Assembly: GCF_016908775.1 (NCBI RefSeq)
Contig: NZ_JAFBEP010000004.1
Coordinates: 159,022 to 223,021 of the forward strand
DNA length: 64,000 bases
Reading direction: 5' to 3'
From: Defluviitalea raffinosedens
GTDB lineage: Bacteria; Bacillota; Clostridia; Lachnospirales; Defluviitaleaceae
Shown here piece after piece: positions 26,599 through 34,992 of the stretch. Every line of letters begins with the position of its first letter. Position 1 is the first letter of the stretch. The translations under genes and the position numbers were made by a program. Below the pieces are notes generated by a model that saw nothing but the letters and a program-made list of their open reading frames with translations, did no database searches and was not told the DNA's origin.

Positions 26599-27090
26599 CT
26601 ATTCATACTCTTTAAGAATTGATTTTACTTGGTCCGGAGTAACACGACCATATACTTTTTCTCCAACTAAAACTACGGGAGCCAATCCGCATGCCCCTAC
26701 GCAGCGCAGTGCATCCAGCGAAAAGTTTCCATCAGCCGTTGTTTCTCCTACTTCAATATTTAATTCTCTTTTAAACTCATCTAAAACTTTATCAGCACCT
26801 CTAACATAGCAAGCTGTTCCCATACAAACAGATATTGGGTATTTTCCTTTAGGAATCATGGTGAAGAATGAGTAGAAGCTTACAATACCATATACTTTAG
26901 ATACAGGTATGTTCAACTTCTTTGCTACAAACTGCTGTACTTCCTTTGGAAGGTATCCAAAAATCTCTTGAGCCCTATGTAATGCAGAGATCAGAGCTCC
27001 ATTTTTATCACTTAGTTCGTCAATAAATTGTTCTAACTCACGGAAACCGCGTTCAGACAATTCGTTTGTGCAATTTGCACAATTAGCCAT
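26599..27090 (-). CDS. hydC: NuoE-like [2Fe-2S] subunit of bifurcating hydrogenase
   Basis: 163 residues. The thioredoxin-like NuoE fold is shown by the N-terminal helical part (ALISALHRAQEIFGYLP), the sequence VYGIVSFYSFFTMIPKG, and the cluster ligands CMGTAC and CVGACGLAP. It carries electrons within the HydABC complex. First gene of the operon; GGGGG precedes the ATG at 27090. The MANCANC start adds two extra cysteines outside the fold. A promoter lies at 27231-27260, overlapping the 3' end of the upstream PHP gene region. Confidence 0.94.
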   Translation of the reverse strand: MANCANCTNELSERGFRELEQFIDELSDKNGALISALHRAQEIFGYLPKEVQQFVAKKLNIPVSKVYGIVSFYSFFTMIPKGKYPISVCMGTACYVRGADKVLDEFKRELNIEVGETTADGNFSLDALRCVGACGLAPVVLVGEKVYGRVTPDQVKSILKEYE

Positions 27091-27230
27091 TTTTATTCCC
27101 CCTTCAAGTATATGAAATTAAATTAGGCGTAATCAAATTTCGATTTCATAAAGAAGCCGAATTGATTAGCAAAAAAAATATGTTATTAGCACAACTATGA
27201 AGTTAGCACACTTTCAACTTCATTGTCAAT

Positions 27231-27260
27231 ATTATAACATAAATCTTTATAAATGTACAA
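27231..27260 (-). promoter_or_regulatory. Promoter of hydC with downstream direct repeats
   Basis: TTGTAC (27255-27260), 18 bases, TATAAT (27231-27236) on the minus strand. Downstream of the predicted start, TTAGCACA (plus-strand reading) occurs twice, at 27186-27193 and 27203-27210, 17 bases apart, and ATGAAGTT/AACTTCAT form an inverted repeat around the second copy. This suggests an operator, but no known site is matched. Confidence 0.55.
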
Positions 27261-27265
27261 ACCTT

Positions 27266-27964
27266 TCATATTAATAATTTAATAACTTGACTTATAGATT
27301 TTGATTCTAATTCGATAAACTGCTCTCTTTCAGAAATATCTTGCAAATAATGCGCATCCGAAGACCGGATCACATTGTATTGACTGTATTTTAACTTAGC
27401 TTTTTCTAAATCTGCATTCTTTGAAACTTCAAGTGTATGAACATCTAAATCTTCTGGAATCCATCCTAAATTTGATAAAATACTATAAGATGAACGGTCT
27501 ATATGAGCAGGAACAGCAACTCCACTAAAGGCTCTAACATACTTTACTACGTCGTAAACACTTAATGAAGTTGCAGTTAAAAGTAATCTTTTGTTTTCTC
27601 CAATAATATCATCTTGCTCATTAAGAATTAGTTGCTCTCCAAAGATACTCACTCTATTTTCCAGGGGCGGTAAATGTTTATAAACCAAGTCTTGCATCTG
27701 ATATGCCGAAACGAGATCGGGAAATAGACAAACCACGTGTATTTCTTCAGATGTCTCAACTTCCATCCCTGGGATAACAATAAGTTCTGTCCCTTCCGCT
27801 ACTTTCATGACTGCTTTAACATTTTCACAGGAATTGTGGTCAGTAATAGCGATAATATCTAATTCTTTTAACAATGCCATGTTCACGATATTATTGGGGG
27901 TCATATCGTTATCCCCACAGGGTGAAAGGGCCGTATGAATATGGAAATCATAAGCATATTTCAT
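27266..27964 (-). CDS. PHP-domain phosphoesterase
   Basis: 232 residues. Metal-binding PHP motifs are FHIHTALSPCGDND at the N-terminus, ITDHNS near residue 41, EVETSEEIHVV near 86, PAHIDRSSYS near 155 and SSDAHY near 207. Such enzymes hydrolyse phosphate esters, but the substrate is unknown here. It overlaps nothing and follows the DRTGG gene by two bases, placing it in the sensing module upstream of hydCBA. The context argues against its being the histidinol phosphatase missing from the his operon. Confidence 0.85.
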   Translation of the reverse strand: MKYAYDFHIHTALSPCGDNDMTPNNIVNMALLKELDIIAITDHNSCENVKAVMKVAEGTELIVIPGMEVETSEEIHVVCLFPDLVSAYQMQDLVYKHLPPLENRVSIFGEQLILNEQDDIIGENKRLLLTATSLSVYDVVKYVRAFSGVAVPAHIDRSSYSILSNLGWIPEDLDVHTLEVSKNADLEKAKLKYSQYNVIRSSDAHYLQDISEREQFIELESKSISQVIKLLI

Positions 27965-27966
27965 TG

Positions 27967-28302
27967 CTAAGATATTCCTATTTCGGTTAGTTTTTTCACA
28001 AGCTGGTATGCATTGATCTCTGAAGAGAATACAGGAATGTCTTCTTCATTAGCTTTTTCGATAGTATCCTGATCTATGTGAGCACCCTCTGCAATAATAA
28101 TGCAAGATAAATTTAATAATGACGCAATGGCTATAATATTCACGTGACTTTGAATAGTAATCCAAGCTGCCCCTGGTTTCGCATTGGCCATCACCCAGCT
28201 TAATAAGTCTCCAACATATCCTGTTGTAATCTCCTTATCCAATCCATTTTCCCCTGCAACTATGGATAATCCAAGAGTTTTCATTAATTCTCTTACGGTC
28301 AT
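27967..28302 (-). CDS. DRTGG-domain protein
   Basis: 111 residues, essentially one DRTGG domain (SIVAGENGLDKEITTGYVGDLLSWVMANAKPGAAWITIQ). This domain is also found in phosphotransacetylases and HPr-kinase-like proteins and probably binds a small ligand or nucleotide. The central GAAWITIQSHVNIIAIASL segment is conserved between this copy and the one at 30068. It lies 11 bases downstream of the hydrogenase-like gene. Confidence 0.82.
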   Translation of the reverse strand: MTVRELMKTLGLSIVAGENGLDKEITTGYVGDLLSWVMANAKPGAAWITIQSHVNIIAIASLLNLSCIIIAEGAHIDQDTIEKANEEDIPVFSSEINAYQLVKKLTEIGIS

Positions 28303-28313
28303 TTCATCACTTC

Positions 28314-29627
28314 CTAATCATCATTTTTTCTAAAAGCCGGAGGCAACTTCTGTGAAAGATTAACCATGGCTTCTGCCATTTCCCTAACTTTTTGTCTTAA
28401 CATAAAAATGCAGTCTTCAATATTTGCATTGCCTCTTACAATATCTTCAGCCAGAGCTCTGCAATTTGGTGCACCACAGGAGCCACAATCAATCTGCGGA
28501 AGGGTATCGTATATTCCCTCTAATTCTTCCAGCTTTTTGATTGCCTTCTCCATATCTTCATCCAATGTCATAACTGGCTTTGAATTCACTGGATTATTCC
28601 ATATAAGATTGGAGTCGCTGATTAATTGCTCCTTATCATCTTGTTCTTTTAATGTCGCTGAATGACGTAAAAGCTTTTTAAGATGATTTTTGGCTACAAA
28701 ACTGTTTTCGACAGTCAATGGCCCTCCTAAACACCCTCCATGACAAGCTAATGCTTCAATAAAATCAACATCTATAAGTTTTCCGTTTTCTACCTTTTCC
28801 AAGATTTTATTAACATTTTCTATACCATCAACAGCTATGTAATTATCAATGCCTAAAAATTCTCCTTCACCGCCAGACATAGCCCATCCAATCCCATTGC
28901 TGGAGCTTTGTCTGAGAATTTCTGGATGCTCGATTTTTTTTAATACTGGGATAAGCTTCATATATACATCCTTAATTGAAAGTACTTTATCAACAGAAGA
29001 TTTATCAAAACCTATGGGATTTCTTACATTCGTAGCTTTCGCAGCGCAAGGACTTATAAAAAATACACCTATATCTTTTTCATTGATTCCTTTCCTGACT
29101 AAATTGGCTTTGACCTCTCTTGCTGCAACCTCCATGGGAGAAATAATTGGAAGTATATGATGAATCAATTCAGGAAATCTTATTTGAATGAAACGGACGA
29201 TCGCTGGACAAGCAGATGATATAACCGGCTTAGGGATCGCATTGGTTTCTAATATCTTTTTAGAAGCCGCCGTTACAATTTCTGCACCTCTGGCGACCTC
29301 ATAAATTTCATCAAATCCAAGCTTTTTAAGCCCTGTTAAAATAATATTTATATCCAATATATCCTTAAACTGCGCATATAAAGTAGGTGCAGGTATCGCA
29401 ACTTTATATTTAAATTCCGAAAAACTGTCCAAAGTATCGGTTACTGCTTTTTTGGCATGATTGGTACATACCCTTATACACAAACCACAATCAATGCAAC
29501 GTTCACTAATAATTTTAGCCTTACCGTTTCTTACTCTTATGGCTTCCGTTGGACATCGTTTAATACAATCCGTACATCCCCTGCACTTCTCTTCCTGGAG
29601 AGTCACGGAGTGTAAACATTCCCACAT
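28314..29627 (-). CDS. Hydrogenase-like iron-sulfur protein, putative H2/redox sensor
   Basis: 437 residues. Two N-terminal [4Fe-4S] clusters (CRGCTDCIKRCP, CIDCGLCIRVC) lead into an [FeFe]-hydrogenase-type domain. Its signatures are altered: SSACPAI replaces TSCCPxW (the proton-relay Cys is Ala), SPCAAKATN replaces MPCxxKxxE, and ACHGGCLGG is kept. A C-terminal FeS domain (DCGSCGAPNCRAL...C, about 380-400) replaces the PAS domain of HydS proteins. I infer low or no turnover and a sensory role. It sits between an RsbW-like ATPase and a DRTGG protein, just upstream of the true hydrogenase operon. Confidence 0.82.
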   Translation of the reverse strand: MWECLHSVTLQEEKCRGCTDCIKRCPTEAIRVRNGKAKIISERCIDCGLCIRVCTNHAKKAVTDTLDSFSEFKYKVAIPAPTLYAQFKDILDINIILTGLKKLGFDEIYEVARGAEIVTAASKKILETNAIPKPVISSACPAIVRFIQIRFPELIHHILPIISPMEVAAREVKANLVRKGINEKDIGVFFISPCAAKATNVRNPIGFDKSSVDKVLSIKDVYMKLIPVLKKIEHPEILRQSSSNGIGWAMSGGEGEFLGIDNYIAVDGIENVNKILEKVENGKLIDVDFIEALACHGGCLGGPLTVENSFVAKNHLKKLLRHSATLKEQDDKEQLISDSNLIWNNPVNSKPVMTLDEDMEKAIKKLEELEGIYDTLPQIDCGSCGAPNCRALAEDIVRGNANIEDCIFMLRQKVREMAEAMVNLSQKLPPAFRKNDD

Positions 29628-29653
29628 TTAATCACCTTCTCCGACTTTCTCTC

Positions 29654-30064
29654 TTAAATGTATACTGTAATTTCTACCGTTGTCCCCTTACCGACTTCTG
29701 ATGTTACTTTTAAATTGTCACTATATTTTTTCATATTCGGAAGTCCCATACCTGCGCCAAACCCTAACTCACGAACTTGCTCAGAAGCAGTAGAATACCC
29801 CTCCTGCATCGCCAAATCAATATCAGGTATTCCAGGACCTGTATCTTTTAAAACGATGTATACTTTTTCAGGAGTAATCTCGACGTCAATAGTCCCCCCA
29901 TTGGCATGAATAACCATATTGATTTCAGCTTCATACATTGCAATTGCTATTTTTCGAATAATTTCAGGAGCAATTCCCAACTGCTTCAATACTTTTTTTA
30001 CTTGACTTGAAGATTCCCCTGCTAAAGTAAACTCATCTCCATCTACTTTGAAACTAAGGTTCAT
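29654..30064 (-). CDS. RsbW/SpoIIAB-like ATP-binding protein (HATPase_c)
   Basis: 136 residues forming a single GHKL ATPase domain: N-box region AMYEAEINMVIHANGG, G1 box DTGPGIPDIDLAM, G2 region ELGFGAGMGLPNMKKYSD and GKGTTVEITV. Without a histidine phosphotransfer domain it resembles anti-sigma serine kinases. Its partner is not visible; no STAS antagonist or sigma factor is nearby. It follows the first DRTGG gene by three bases and precedes the hydrogenase-like protein by 26. Confidence 0.88.
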   Translation of the reverse strand: MNLSFKVDGDEFTLAGESSSQVKKVLKQLGIAPEIIRKIAIAMYEAEINMVIHANGGTIDVEITPEKVYIVLKDTGPGIPDIDLAMQEGYSTASEQVRELGFGAGMGLPNMKKYSDNLKVTSEVGKGTTVEITVYI

Positions 30065-30067
30065 AGT

Positions 30068-30430
30068 TTAGTTTTCCTCCGCTTTTTCTTCTTTTCCTGT
30101 TAGCCCATTACTGTACAGCAAACCACAAGCGATATATAATGGATGCTGAGTGGCCAAAATAACCATTTTTTTCGATTCTGCCAGTTCAAGAACATCTTGC
30201 GTAACTTTCTTTCCTCTTACAAAAACAATTGCTTTAATATCCATCATTTCTGCCGTTCGAATTACTTGGGGATTTACAAGCCCTGTCAAAAGCACTATTT
30301 TTTCTTTTACAAAGGCAAGAACATCACTCATCAAATCAGAACCACAAGCCAAAAAAACTTCTCTGTCTAAACGATCTTCACCTACTAAAACTTCTGCATT
30401 GAGAATCTCTTTTACTTCCCTTAACTTCAT
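30068..30430 (-). CDS. DRTGG-domain protein, first gene of the sensing module
   Basis: 120 residues, a second DRTGG-type domain (MKLREVKEILNAEVLVGEDRLDREVFLACGSDLMSDVLAF). The open frame runs 39 codons further upstream, but GGAGGAAAGGGT precedes the ATG at 30430 and the family homology begins there. The C-terminus is acidic. An extended minus-ten TGATATAAT lies at 30489-30497 on the minus strand, so the module likely starts transcription here. Confidence 0.82.
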   Translation of the reverse strand: MKLREVKEILNAEVLVGEDRLDREVFLACGSDLMSDVLAFVKEKIVLLTGLVNPQVIRTAEMMDIKAIVFVRGKKVTQDVLELAESKKMVILATQHPLYIACGLLYSNGLTGKEEKAEEN

Positions 30431-30488
30431 ACCCTTTCCTCCATTTGCAATTGAAAACTTAATTTTAAAAATTTTTATTTTAAACATT

Positions 30489-30497
30489 ATTATATCA
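30489..30497 (-). promoter_or_regulatory. Extended minus-10 promoter for the sensing module
   Basis: TGATATAAT on the minus strand inside the last bases of the upstream gene. No clear minus-35 is present, which extended minus-10 promoters tolerate. The untranslated leader would be about 50 bases. Confidence 0.45.
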
Positions 30498-31658
30498 GAT
30501 AGAATAATTTTTGTGGAGTTGAAAAATAGCTTCTCCAGGAAGTACAATTTTAAATAAATTCTTGTTAGGAAAATTAAAGATCTTCACCCGCCCGATATTT
30601 TTAAAAGGCTTCTTAATTCTTTTCATTCCTAAACCATATTTAAGGAAACGTTCTTTTTGATCAATTAAAAGTAATCTTTGATAAAGCCAGGGATTTCTTC
30701 TGGGAGGATTTTGATCTTCCATTAACTTCTTAATGCTCCCTCCAATCCAAATAGAGCCTGGGTTGGAAATTTCTATCTTATGGCTGTCAATCGTAACTAC
30801 GATTTCTCGCGTCATGTCCCAGTAATCCCTGTGAACAACTGCATTGCATAAAGCATCATAAATCGATTGAACCGGATAAGATGAGTCTTTGAAAAAAGAT
30901 GCAATAAGTTCTTCCGAACTATCCAACATTTTTAAAAGATTCCCTCTGATCGCATAACCTTGTCCATTATATTCTATTTTTATGCCTGTATGTGGAAGAT
31001 AATTTTGAGGATACCTTCCGAATAGCAAAAGGCCTCCCATTGTAGGATGATATGTAGATCTCTCAGACTCTCTCCCTATGATCCCCAATCCTTCTAGCAA
31101 AATAAGTCGATTTTCTTCAGGAATCACTCCGTTTCCTAAGATATGCTTTTTTATAAGAGTATCATCCAGTTCACTGAGTGGAACTTTTCTGCAAACGATC
31201 TGCTCTGAACTTGATAATCCATTTTCCTGAAGCATGTTTGCTATCTCATGTCTTCTGGCAATATCCGTTGTCGAGCCTCTGCGAATATAAAAAGTTCCTG
31301 TCTGCCTTACCTGATGAGGACGCTGATCGCTTTTAAAAATTGTAATAACAGCAATATTTTTTTGCCTGTAATTCACCACGTCTACTCTTATGGGAACCGG
31401 AGGATCACAGCGGTTACATATAATCTGCTGAATTTTTTCTTCATTAAAAGGCTCTAAATTAACCCCAACGATTTCCTTTGATTTATCTTTGACGCCATAA
31501 ACAATGTAGCCTCTTCCTCCATTGGTATTGGCAATTGCACAAACATCTTTAACAAATTCCTTTTTGGCCGATTCTGTGTCCAATTGAAGCTTCTCTTTAA
31601 AATCCAGTTTAAATCCTTCCGGCTGACTAAGCAATTGCTCTAGTTTTTTTATGTCCAC
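30495..31658 (-). CDS. AlbA_2/HATPase_c_4 domain regulator (RecG-like ATP-binding protein)
   Basis: 387 residues. The N-terminal AlbA_2 (Schlafen-type AAA_4) domain is shown by EGFKLDFKEKLQLD, FVKDVCAIANTNGGRGYIVYGV and REGTFYIRRGSTT-like sequence. A C-terminal HATPase_c_4 region follows with ALCNAVVHRDYW and IEISNPGSIWIGG. Proteins of this architecture are widespread and often annotated as transcriptional regulators; their targets are usually unknown. The start is GTG at 31658 with AAGGTGAT upstream. It may be co-transcribed with the sensing module, although a separate promoter is visible in its 3' end. Confidence 0.83.
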   Translation of the reverse strand: MDIKKLEQLLSQPEGFKLDFKEKLQLDTESAKKEFVKDVCAIANTNGGRGYIVYGVKDKSKEIVGVNLEPFNEEKIQQIICNRCDPPVPIRVDVVNYRQKNIAVITIFKSDQRPHQVRQTGTFYIRRGSTTDIARRHEIANMLQENGLSSSEQIVCRKVPLSELDDTLIKKHILGNGVIPEENRLILLEGLGIIGRESERSTYHPTMGGLLLFGRYPQNYLPHTGIKIEYNGQGYAIRGNLLKMLDSSEELIASFFKDSSYPVQSIYDALCNAVVHRDYWDMTREIVVTIDSHKIEISNPGSIWIGGSIKKLMEDQNPPRRNPWLYQRLLLIDQKERFLKYGLGMKRIKKPFKNIGRVKIFNFPNKNLFKIVLPGEAIFQLHKNYSI

Positions 31659-31814
31659 TTCCGATCACCTTCTTAAGATCATCTTTAACTATTCCTATGC
31701 TTAAACATTAATAAATATTTTTTGATTACCCAATATCAAAAAAATTTTATAATTAATTATATTGTATATAAAAAATTACTGCAGTAGAAGAACGCATTTT
31801 TCTGAGTTCATATT

Positions 31815-33242
31815 TTATTGTAATTGATAGATATAATAACCTTCCTCATCTATGATTTTAGTAAAGTTATTATCAAGATATTTCTTATATTCACCATTGT
31901 CATTGGCAATCCAGCCTTTCATCGGAACAAAATATTTCGCTCCATTTTTAATATAATAGTCTATCTCTTCTACAGGGTCCTTAGGAATATAGTCGTAATA
32001 TTTTATATTAGCTCTCCAGCCCTTTCTCTCACAAGCATTCAGCAAAGCAGGATCAGGTGTTCCTACAACAATTAAATCTTCTTTTTCTGTATATTTTTTA
32101 ACCATATTGGCTTGTTTAATGATTTCAGTTTTTTCAATATAGAATGGTACCAAGCTGATATAAGCAGAATAACCGACCCATATCATAATTAATGTCATCC
32201 ATACTCCTCCATATTTATGTCTCCAAATCATATTTAATGGTTTAGATGCCATCAATGCAATCAGCGGACCAACAAATATCAAGTAGTAATATAAACGAAT
32301 CACTGCAACAATCAAAATCAATTCCAAAGCCATGGCTCCTGCCCAAATCCCGATAGGAAATTCATCTTTCCAATTCATCAAAATCAATCCGATTACAGAC
32401 AAGCATAATAATTGCAAAGTATAGCCTTGAGGAAGTTTATCCCGAAAAAATTCCATGGCTTCTCTCGTAAAGAAATCCTGAAAAAATCTTACAAAAATAT
32501 GTTTTTGGGCAATATCATTTACAAATTTGAATTCTGCAATGTTTTTGATCCAATGAAAATACAAATAAGGTGTCCCAAGAGAAATAATCCCAAAGCAATA
32601 TAATTCCCAAACCTTAAAAATTTTCATTTTATATTTATGTATTGCCATCGCTAACATGGGTATACCAATAAAAATCGTAGGGATCTTTTGAGAAATGGCC
32701 AAAGCAGTAAAAATTGAAGCAAGAAAAATATACTTTCTCTGTACTTTTTCAATCCAGACAACAAAGAAGTAAAAAGCCCCCAAATAAAAAAATAATGCCG
32801 AAGATTCAGGCATAATTGCGCGGGAGAAGAAGATGTTTATTGGAAAAATACCATAAAGAAGAAGAGCTATTCTGGATTGCTCTATTGAATAATATTTTCT
32901 GGCAATTAAATATAAAAAAACACAAGAACCTATAAAAAATGAAATTGGAACAATTCTGGCAAGCATATATTTATACCCAAAACATTTATACAAAATGGCA
33001 ATCAGAAATGTGGTGACTTGGAATTCTAATTGAACATAATTTGGCATCGGTCCATCGTAATTAAATTGGGGATAAAAAATATTAAATCTGTGTTCAATAA
33101 AATTACGGGCAATGGATTCTGTATCAGATTGCCTCCACCTTTCTCCTTGTTCATAGGGAGATTGATTAATATATGGAATTCTAAGACATAAAATCAGACA
33201 GATAATAATAAACGTGATTAGTTTTTCTCTTATCTTAGACAT
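31815..33242 (-). CDS. Membrane glycosyltransferase, GT-C/GT39-like
   Basis: 475 residues with about ten hydrophobic helices in the first 370. The first extracellular loop has the acidic pair region GERWRQSDTESIARNF, as in dolichyl/undecaprenyl-phosphate-sugar-dependent GT-C enzymes (ArnT/PMT type). The soluble C-terminal part (about 380-475) ends in EEGYYIYQLQ. It would transfer a sugar from a lipid carrier on the outer face of the membrane. It overlaps the small membrane protein gene by eight bases, and a GT2 transferase precedes that. Confidence 0.82.
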   Translation of the reverse strand: MSKIREKLITFIIICLILCLRIPYINQSPYEQGERWRQSDTESIARNFIEHRFNIFYPQFNYDGPMPNYVQLEFQVTTFLIAILYKCFGYKYMLARIVPISFFIGSCVFLYLIARKYYSIEQSRIALLLYGIFPINIFFSRAIMPESSALFFYLGAFYFFVVWIEKVQRKYIFLASIFTALAISQKIPTIFIGIPMLAMAIHKYKMKIFKVWELYCFGIISLGTPYLYFHWIKNIAEFKFVNDIAQKHIFVRFFQDFFTREAMEFFRDKLPQGYTLQLLCLSVIGLILMNWKDEFPIGIWAGAMALELILIVAVIRLYYYLIFVGPLIALMASKPLNMIWRHKYGGVWMTLIMIWVGYSAYISLVPFYIEKTEIIKQANMVKKYTEKEDLIVVGTPDPALLNACERKGWRANIKYYDYIPKDPVEEIDYYIKNGAKYFVPMKGWIANDNGEYKKYLDNNFTKIIDEEGYYIYQLQ

Positions 33243-33597
33243 AAACCACCCAAACCCCCAAAACGATTAAAACTGTTCCAAGAATTTTACGTAACGAAAT
33301 TTCTTCTCCAAGCAAAAAAACAGACATAATCATGATGATAATATAATTTAAACTAACCAAAGGATAACTATAGCTTAACTCATTTTTCGTGAGTACCTTA
33401 ATCCACAATAGAAAACTCACTGAAAAAAGTATGATTCCTAATATAATTTGAGGTATTTTTATAATATGAATTATATCTTTCGGTAACGTCTTAAAGGAAA
33501 ACGGCAGTTCTCCTAATTGATCCGCTCCGACTTTTAATATGACCTGACCAATTGCCCCCAAAAAAACCGATAATAAAGCAACCCATATATTCTTCAT
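33235..33597 (-). CDS. Small EamA/SMR-type membrane protein, ArnE-like candidate flippase
   Basis: 120 residues with four membrane helices (MKNIWVALLSVFLGAIGQVILKVGAD, IIHIIKIPQIILGIILF, YPLVSLNYIIIMIMSVFLLGEEI, ILGTVLIVLGVWVVYV). The GAxGQxxLKxG start and the GEEISLRKILGTVLIVLGV end are typical of SMR-like transporters and ArnE/ArnF. Between a GT2 and a GT-C gene it most likely flips a polyprenyl-phosphate sugar. GGAGGT precedes the ATG at 33597; a nine-codon extension is rejected. Confidence 0.82.
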   Translation of the reverse strand: MKNIWVALLSVFLGAIGQVILKVGADQLGELPFSFKTLPKDIIHIIKIPQIILGIILFSVSFLLWIKVLTKNELSYSYPLVSLNYIIIMIMSVFLLGEEISLRKILGTVLIVLGVWVVYV

Positions 33598-33625
33598 AAT
33601 AACCTCCATGTATGTATATTTCATT

Positions 33626-34396
33626 TTATCTTTGCCCTGCTTTCTTTAAAGTTGGTTTCCGTACTCTGCGCAACAAATCAAAATAGCCTTTAATGGTCTG
33701 GGCAACTTTCATTTTGCTTTGGCTGTCTTTTAAGTGATACTCGAGCATCAATGGATATTCGGCCGCTTTTATACCGATTTTGCTAAAACGGGCTAAAATT
33801 TCCGCCATACAGTCAAATCCGTTGGTCGTGATGAGTTGATTTTGATACAAAGCCATCGATTGACGTAAATAACCTATACGATATACTCTAAAGCCTGAAG
33901 AATAATCATTGATATTTTTAATATTGAAAAATAATTTAAAAAAATATTTCGCTCCCCTGCTATAAATTCTTCTTATAATAGGTACTCCAATCTCCTTTCC
34001 CCCTTCTGCAAAACGAGAAGCAATAATAAGATCTAATCTTTCTTCATTCATCTTCTTAATCATGTCTATAATATGGGAAGGATTATGAGTATTATCTGCA
34101 TCCATTGTAACGAGAAGATCTTCATCATTGGCATACTTTATGACAGTGTGAAACAATGTATTAATGGCAGCACCTAAGCCTCGATTGGTCTCATGATGAA
34201 TAGAACGAATATAATCATACTTTTTGCTGTACTCATCTAAAACTCTTCTTGTTCCATCTGTACTTCCATCATTAATTACAATCACTTCTAAAGGTTGGTC
34301 AATAGATTCACGGACATATTGAATTTTTTCCAAAACTGCCGGAAGTGCTTTTTCTTCATTATATGCAGGAAGACCGATAAATACTTTAGAATTCAT
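33626..34396 (-). CDS. GT2 glycosyltransferase, polyprenyl-phosphate sugar synthase type
   Basis: 256 residues, GT-A fold. Motifs are FIGLPAYNEEKALPAVL, VIVINDGSTDGT (about 38-49), the DXD-type MDADNTHNP near residue 98 and DYSSGFRVYR near 165. No membrane helices, so it resembles soluble dolichyl-phosphate-mannose synthase. It is the likely first step of a three-gene set: charge the lipid carrier, flip it, and transfer the sugar outside. AGAAGGG stands before the ATG. The acceptor is unknown. Confidence 0.88.
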   Translation of the reverse strand: MNSKVFIGLPAYNEEKALPAVLEKIQYVRESIDQPLEVIVINDGSTDGTRRVLDEYSKKYDYIRSIHHETNRGLGAAINTLFHTVIKYANDEDLLVTMDADNTHNPSHIIDMIKKMNEERLDLIIASRFAEGGKEIGVPIIRRIYSRGAKYFFKLFFNIKNINDYSSGFRVYRIGYLRQSMALYQNQLITTNGFDCMAEILARFSKIGIKAAEYPLMLEYHLKDSQSKMKVAQTIKGYFDLLRRVRKPTLKKAGQR

Positions 34397-34462
34397 TGAT
34401 GCCCTTCTTTCTTTATACTTTTCTTTAATTTATTCTGTTCACTATTTTTCATTTTTATGAAT

Positions 34463-34516
34463 AAAAAAAAGCACTTTCCTTGATTGATATACTATCTCTT
34501 AAGGAAAAGTGCTTAT
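34463..34516 (-). terminator. Terminator of the CmpB-family gene
   Basis: AAGCACTTTCCTT (34469-34481) and AAGGAAAAGTGCTT (34501-34514) form a long stem with one bulge, followed on the minus strand by eight T residues. Confidence 0.85.
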
Positions 34517-34519
34517 AAT

Positions 34520-34936
34520 TCATATTTTAGTTCTTGTCAAATGAATATTGATTAATAGATCATGCAGCCTTTCAAAAATTAAACCTGCTACAAACCATGC
34601 CGGAGCATAATCTAAACGAATAAAACCATTTATTGAATACGGGGTTCCGCTGTAATCCCAGGGACAAACTCCTATAAGCATTTGCAGAGCCCAACCGGTA
34701 AAATATTCTATAAAAAAGATTAAAACGGTGTATACACCTCCTCGGATGATAACCGGCCAGCTTCTCATTTTATTATGAATTGGTTCAAAGAAAATAGCTA
34801 ATCCATATATTGGGAACATCCAAATATATGTTCCACCTTCTAAAACAATATTTCCCTTTAATAAAGAACCTAAACCTGTCCAAATAATTTCCAAACACCA
34901 TCCAGCTAATCCATATATAATAAATCTTTTTTTCAT
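34520..34936 (-). CDS. Four-helix membrane protein, ABC_trans_CmpB family
   Basis: 138 residues with four hydrophobic segments and the conserved pieces GLAGWCLEIIWTG, PIYGLAIFFEPIH, FFIEYFTGWALQM and PWDYSGTPYSINGFIRLDYAPAWFVAGL, typical of the putative ABC-transporter type IV (CmpB) family. No ABC ATPase is nearby, and the transporter label is weakly founded. It stands alone with its own terminator. Confidence 0.75.
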   Translation of the reverse strand: MKKRFIIYGLAGWCLEIIWTGLGSLLKGNIVLEGGTYIWMFPIYGLAIFFEPIHNKMRSWPVIIRGGVYTVLIFFIEYFTGWALQMLIGVCPWDYSGTPYSINGFIRLDYAPAWFVAGLIFERLHDLLINIHLTRTKI

Positions 34937-34992
34937 ATGGATTATTTTGTTCCAAAATAATTATAAATATTTATAATGAAGCTTTTCCCAAT

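Noticed and set aside
27181..27200. Rex operator upstream of hydC
   Set aside because: The local sequence TTGTGCTAATAACA does not form the TTGTTAA-n4-TTAACAA palindrome.
27266..27964. PHP-domain protein as the missing histidinol phosphatase
   Set aside because: It lies inside the sensing module, two bases after a DRTGG gene and far from the his operon. PHP motifs alone do not give the substrate.
30150..30557. 135-codon plus-strand open frame over the DRTGG gene
   Set aside because: Antisense to a conserved gene and its promoter. The translation is Ser/Thr/Phe-rich shadow sequence.
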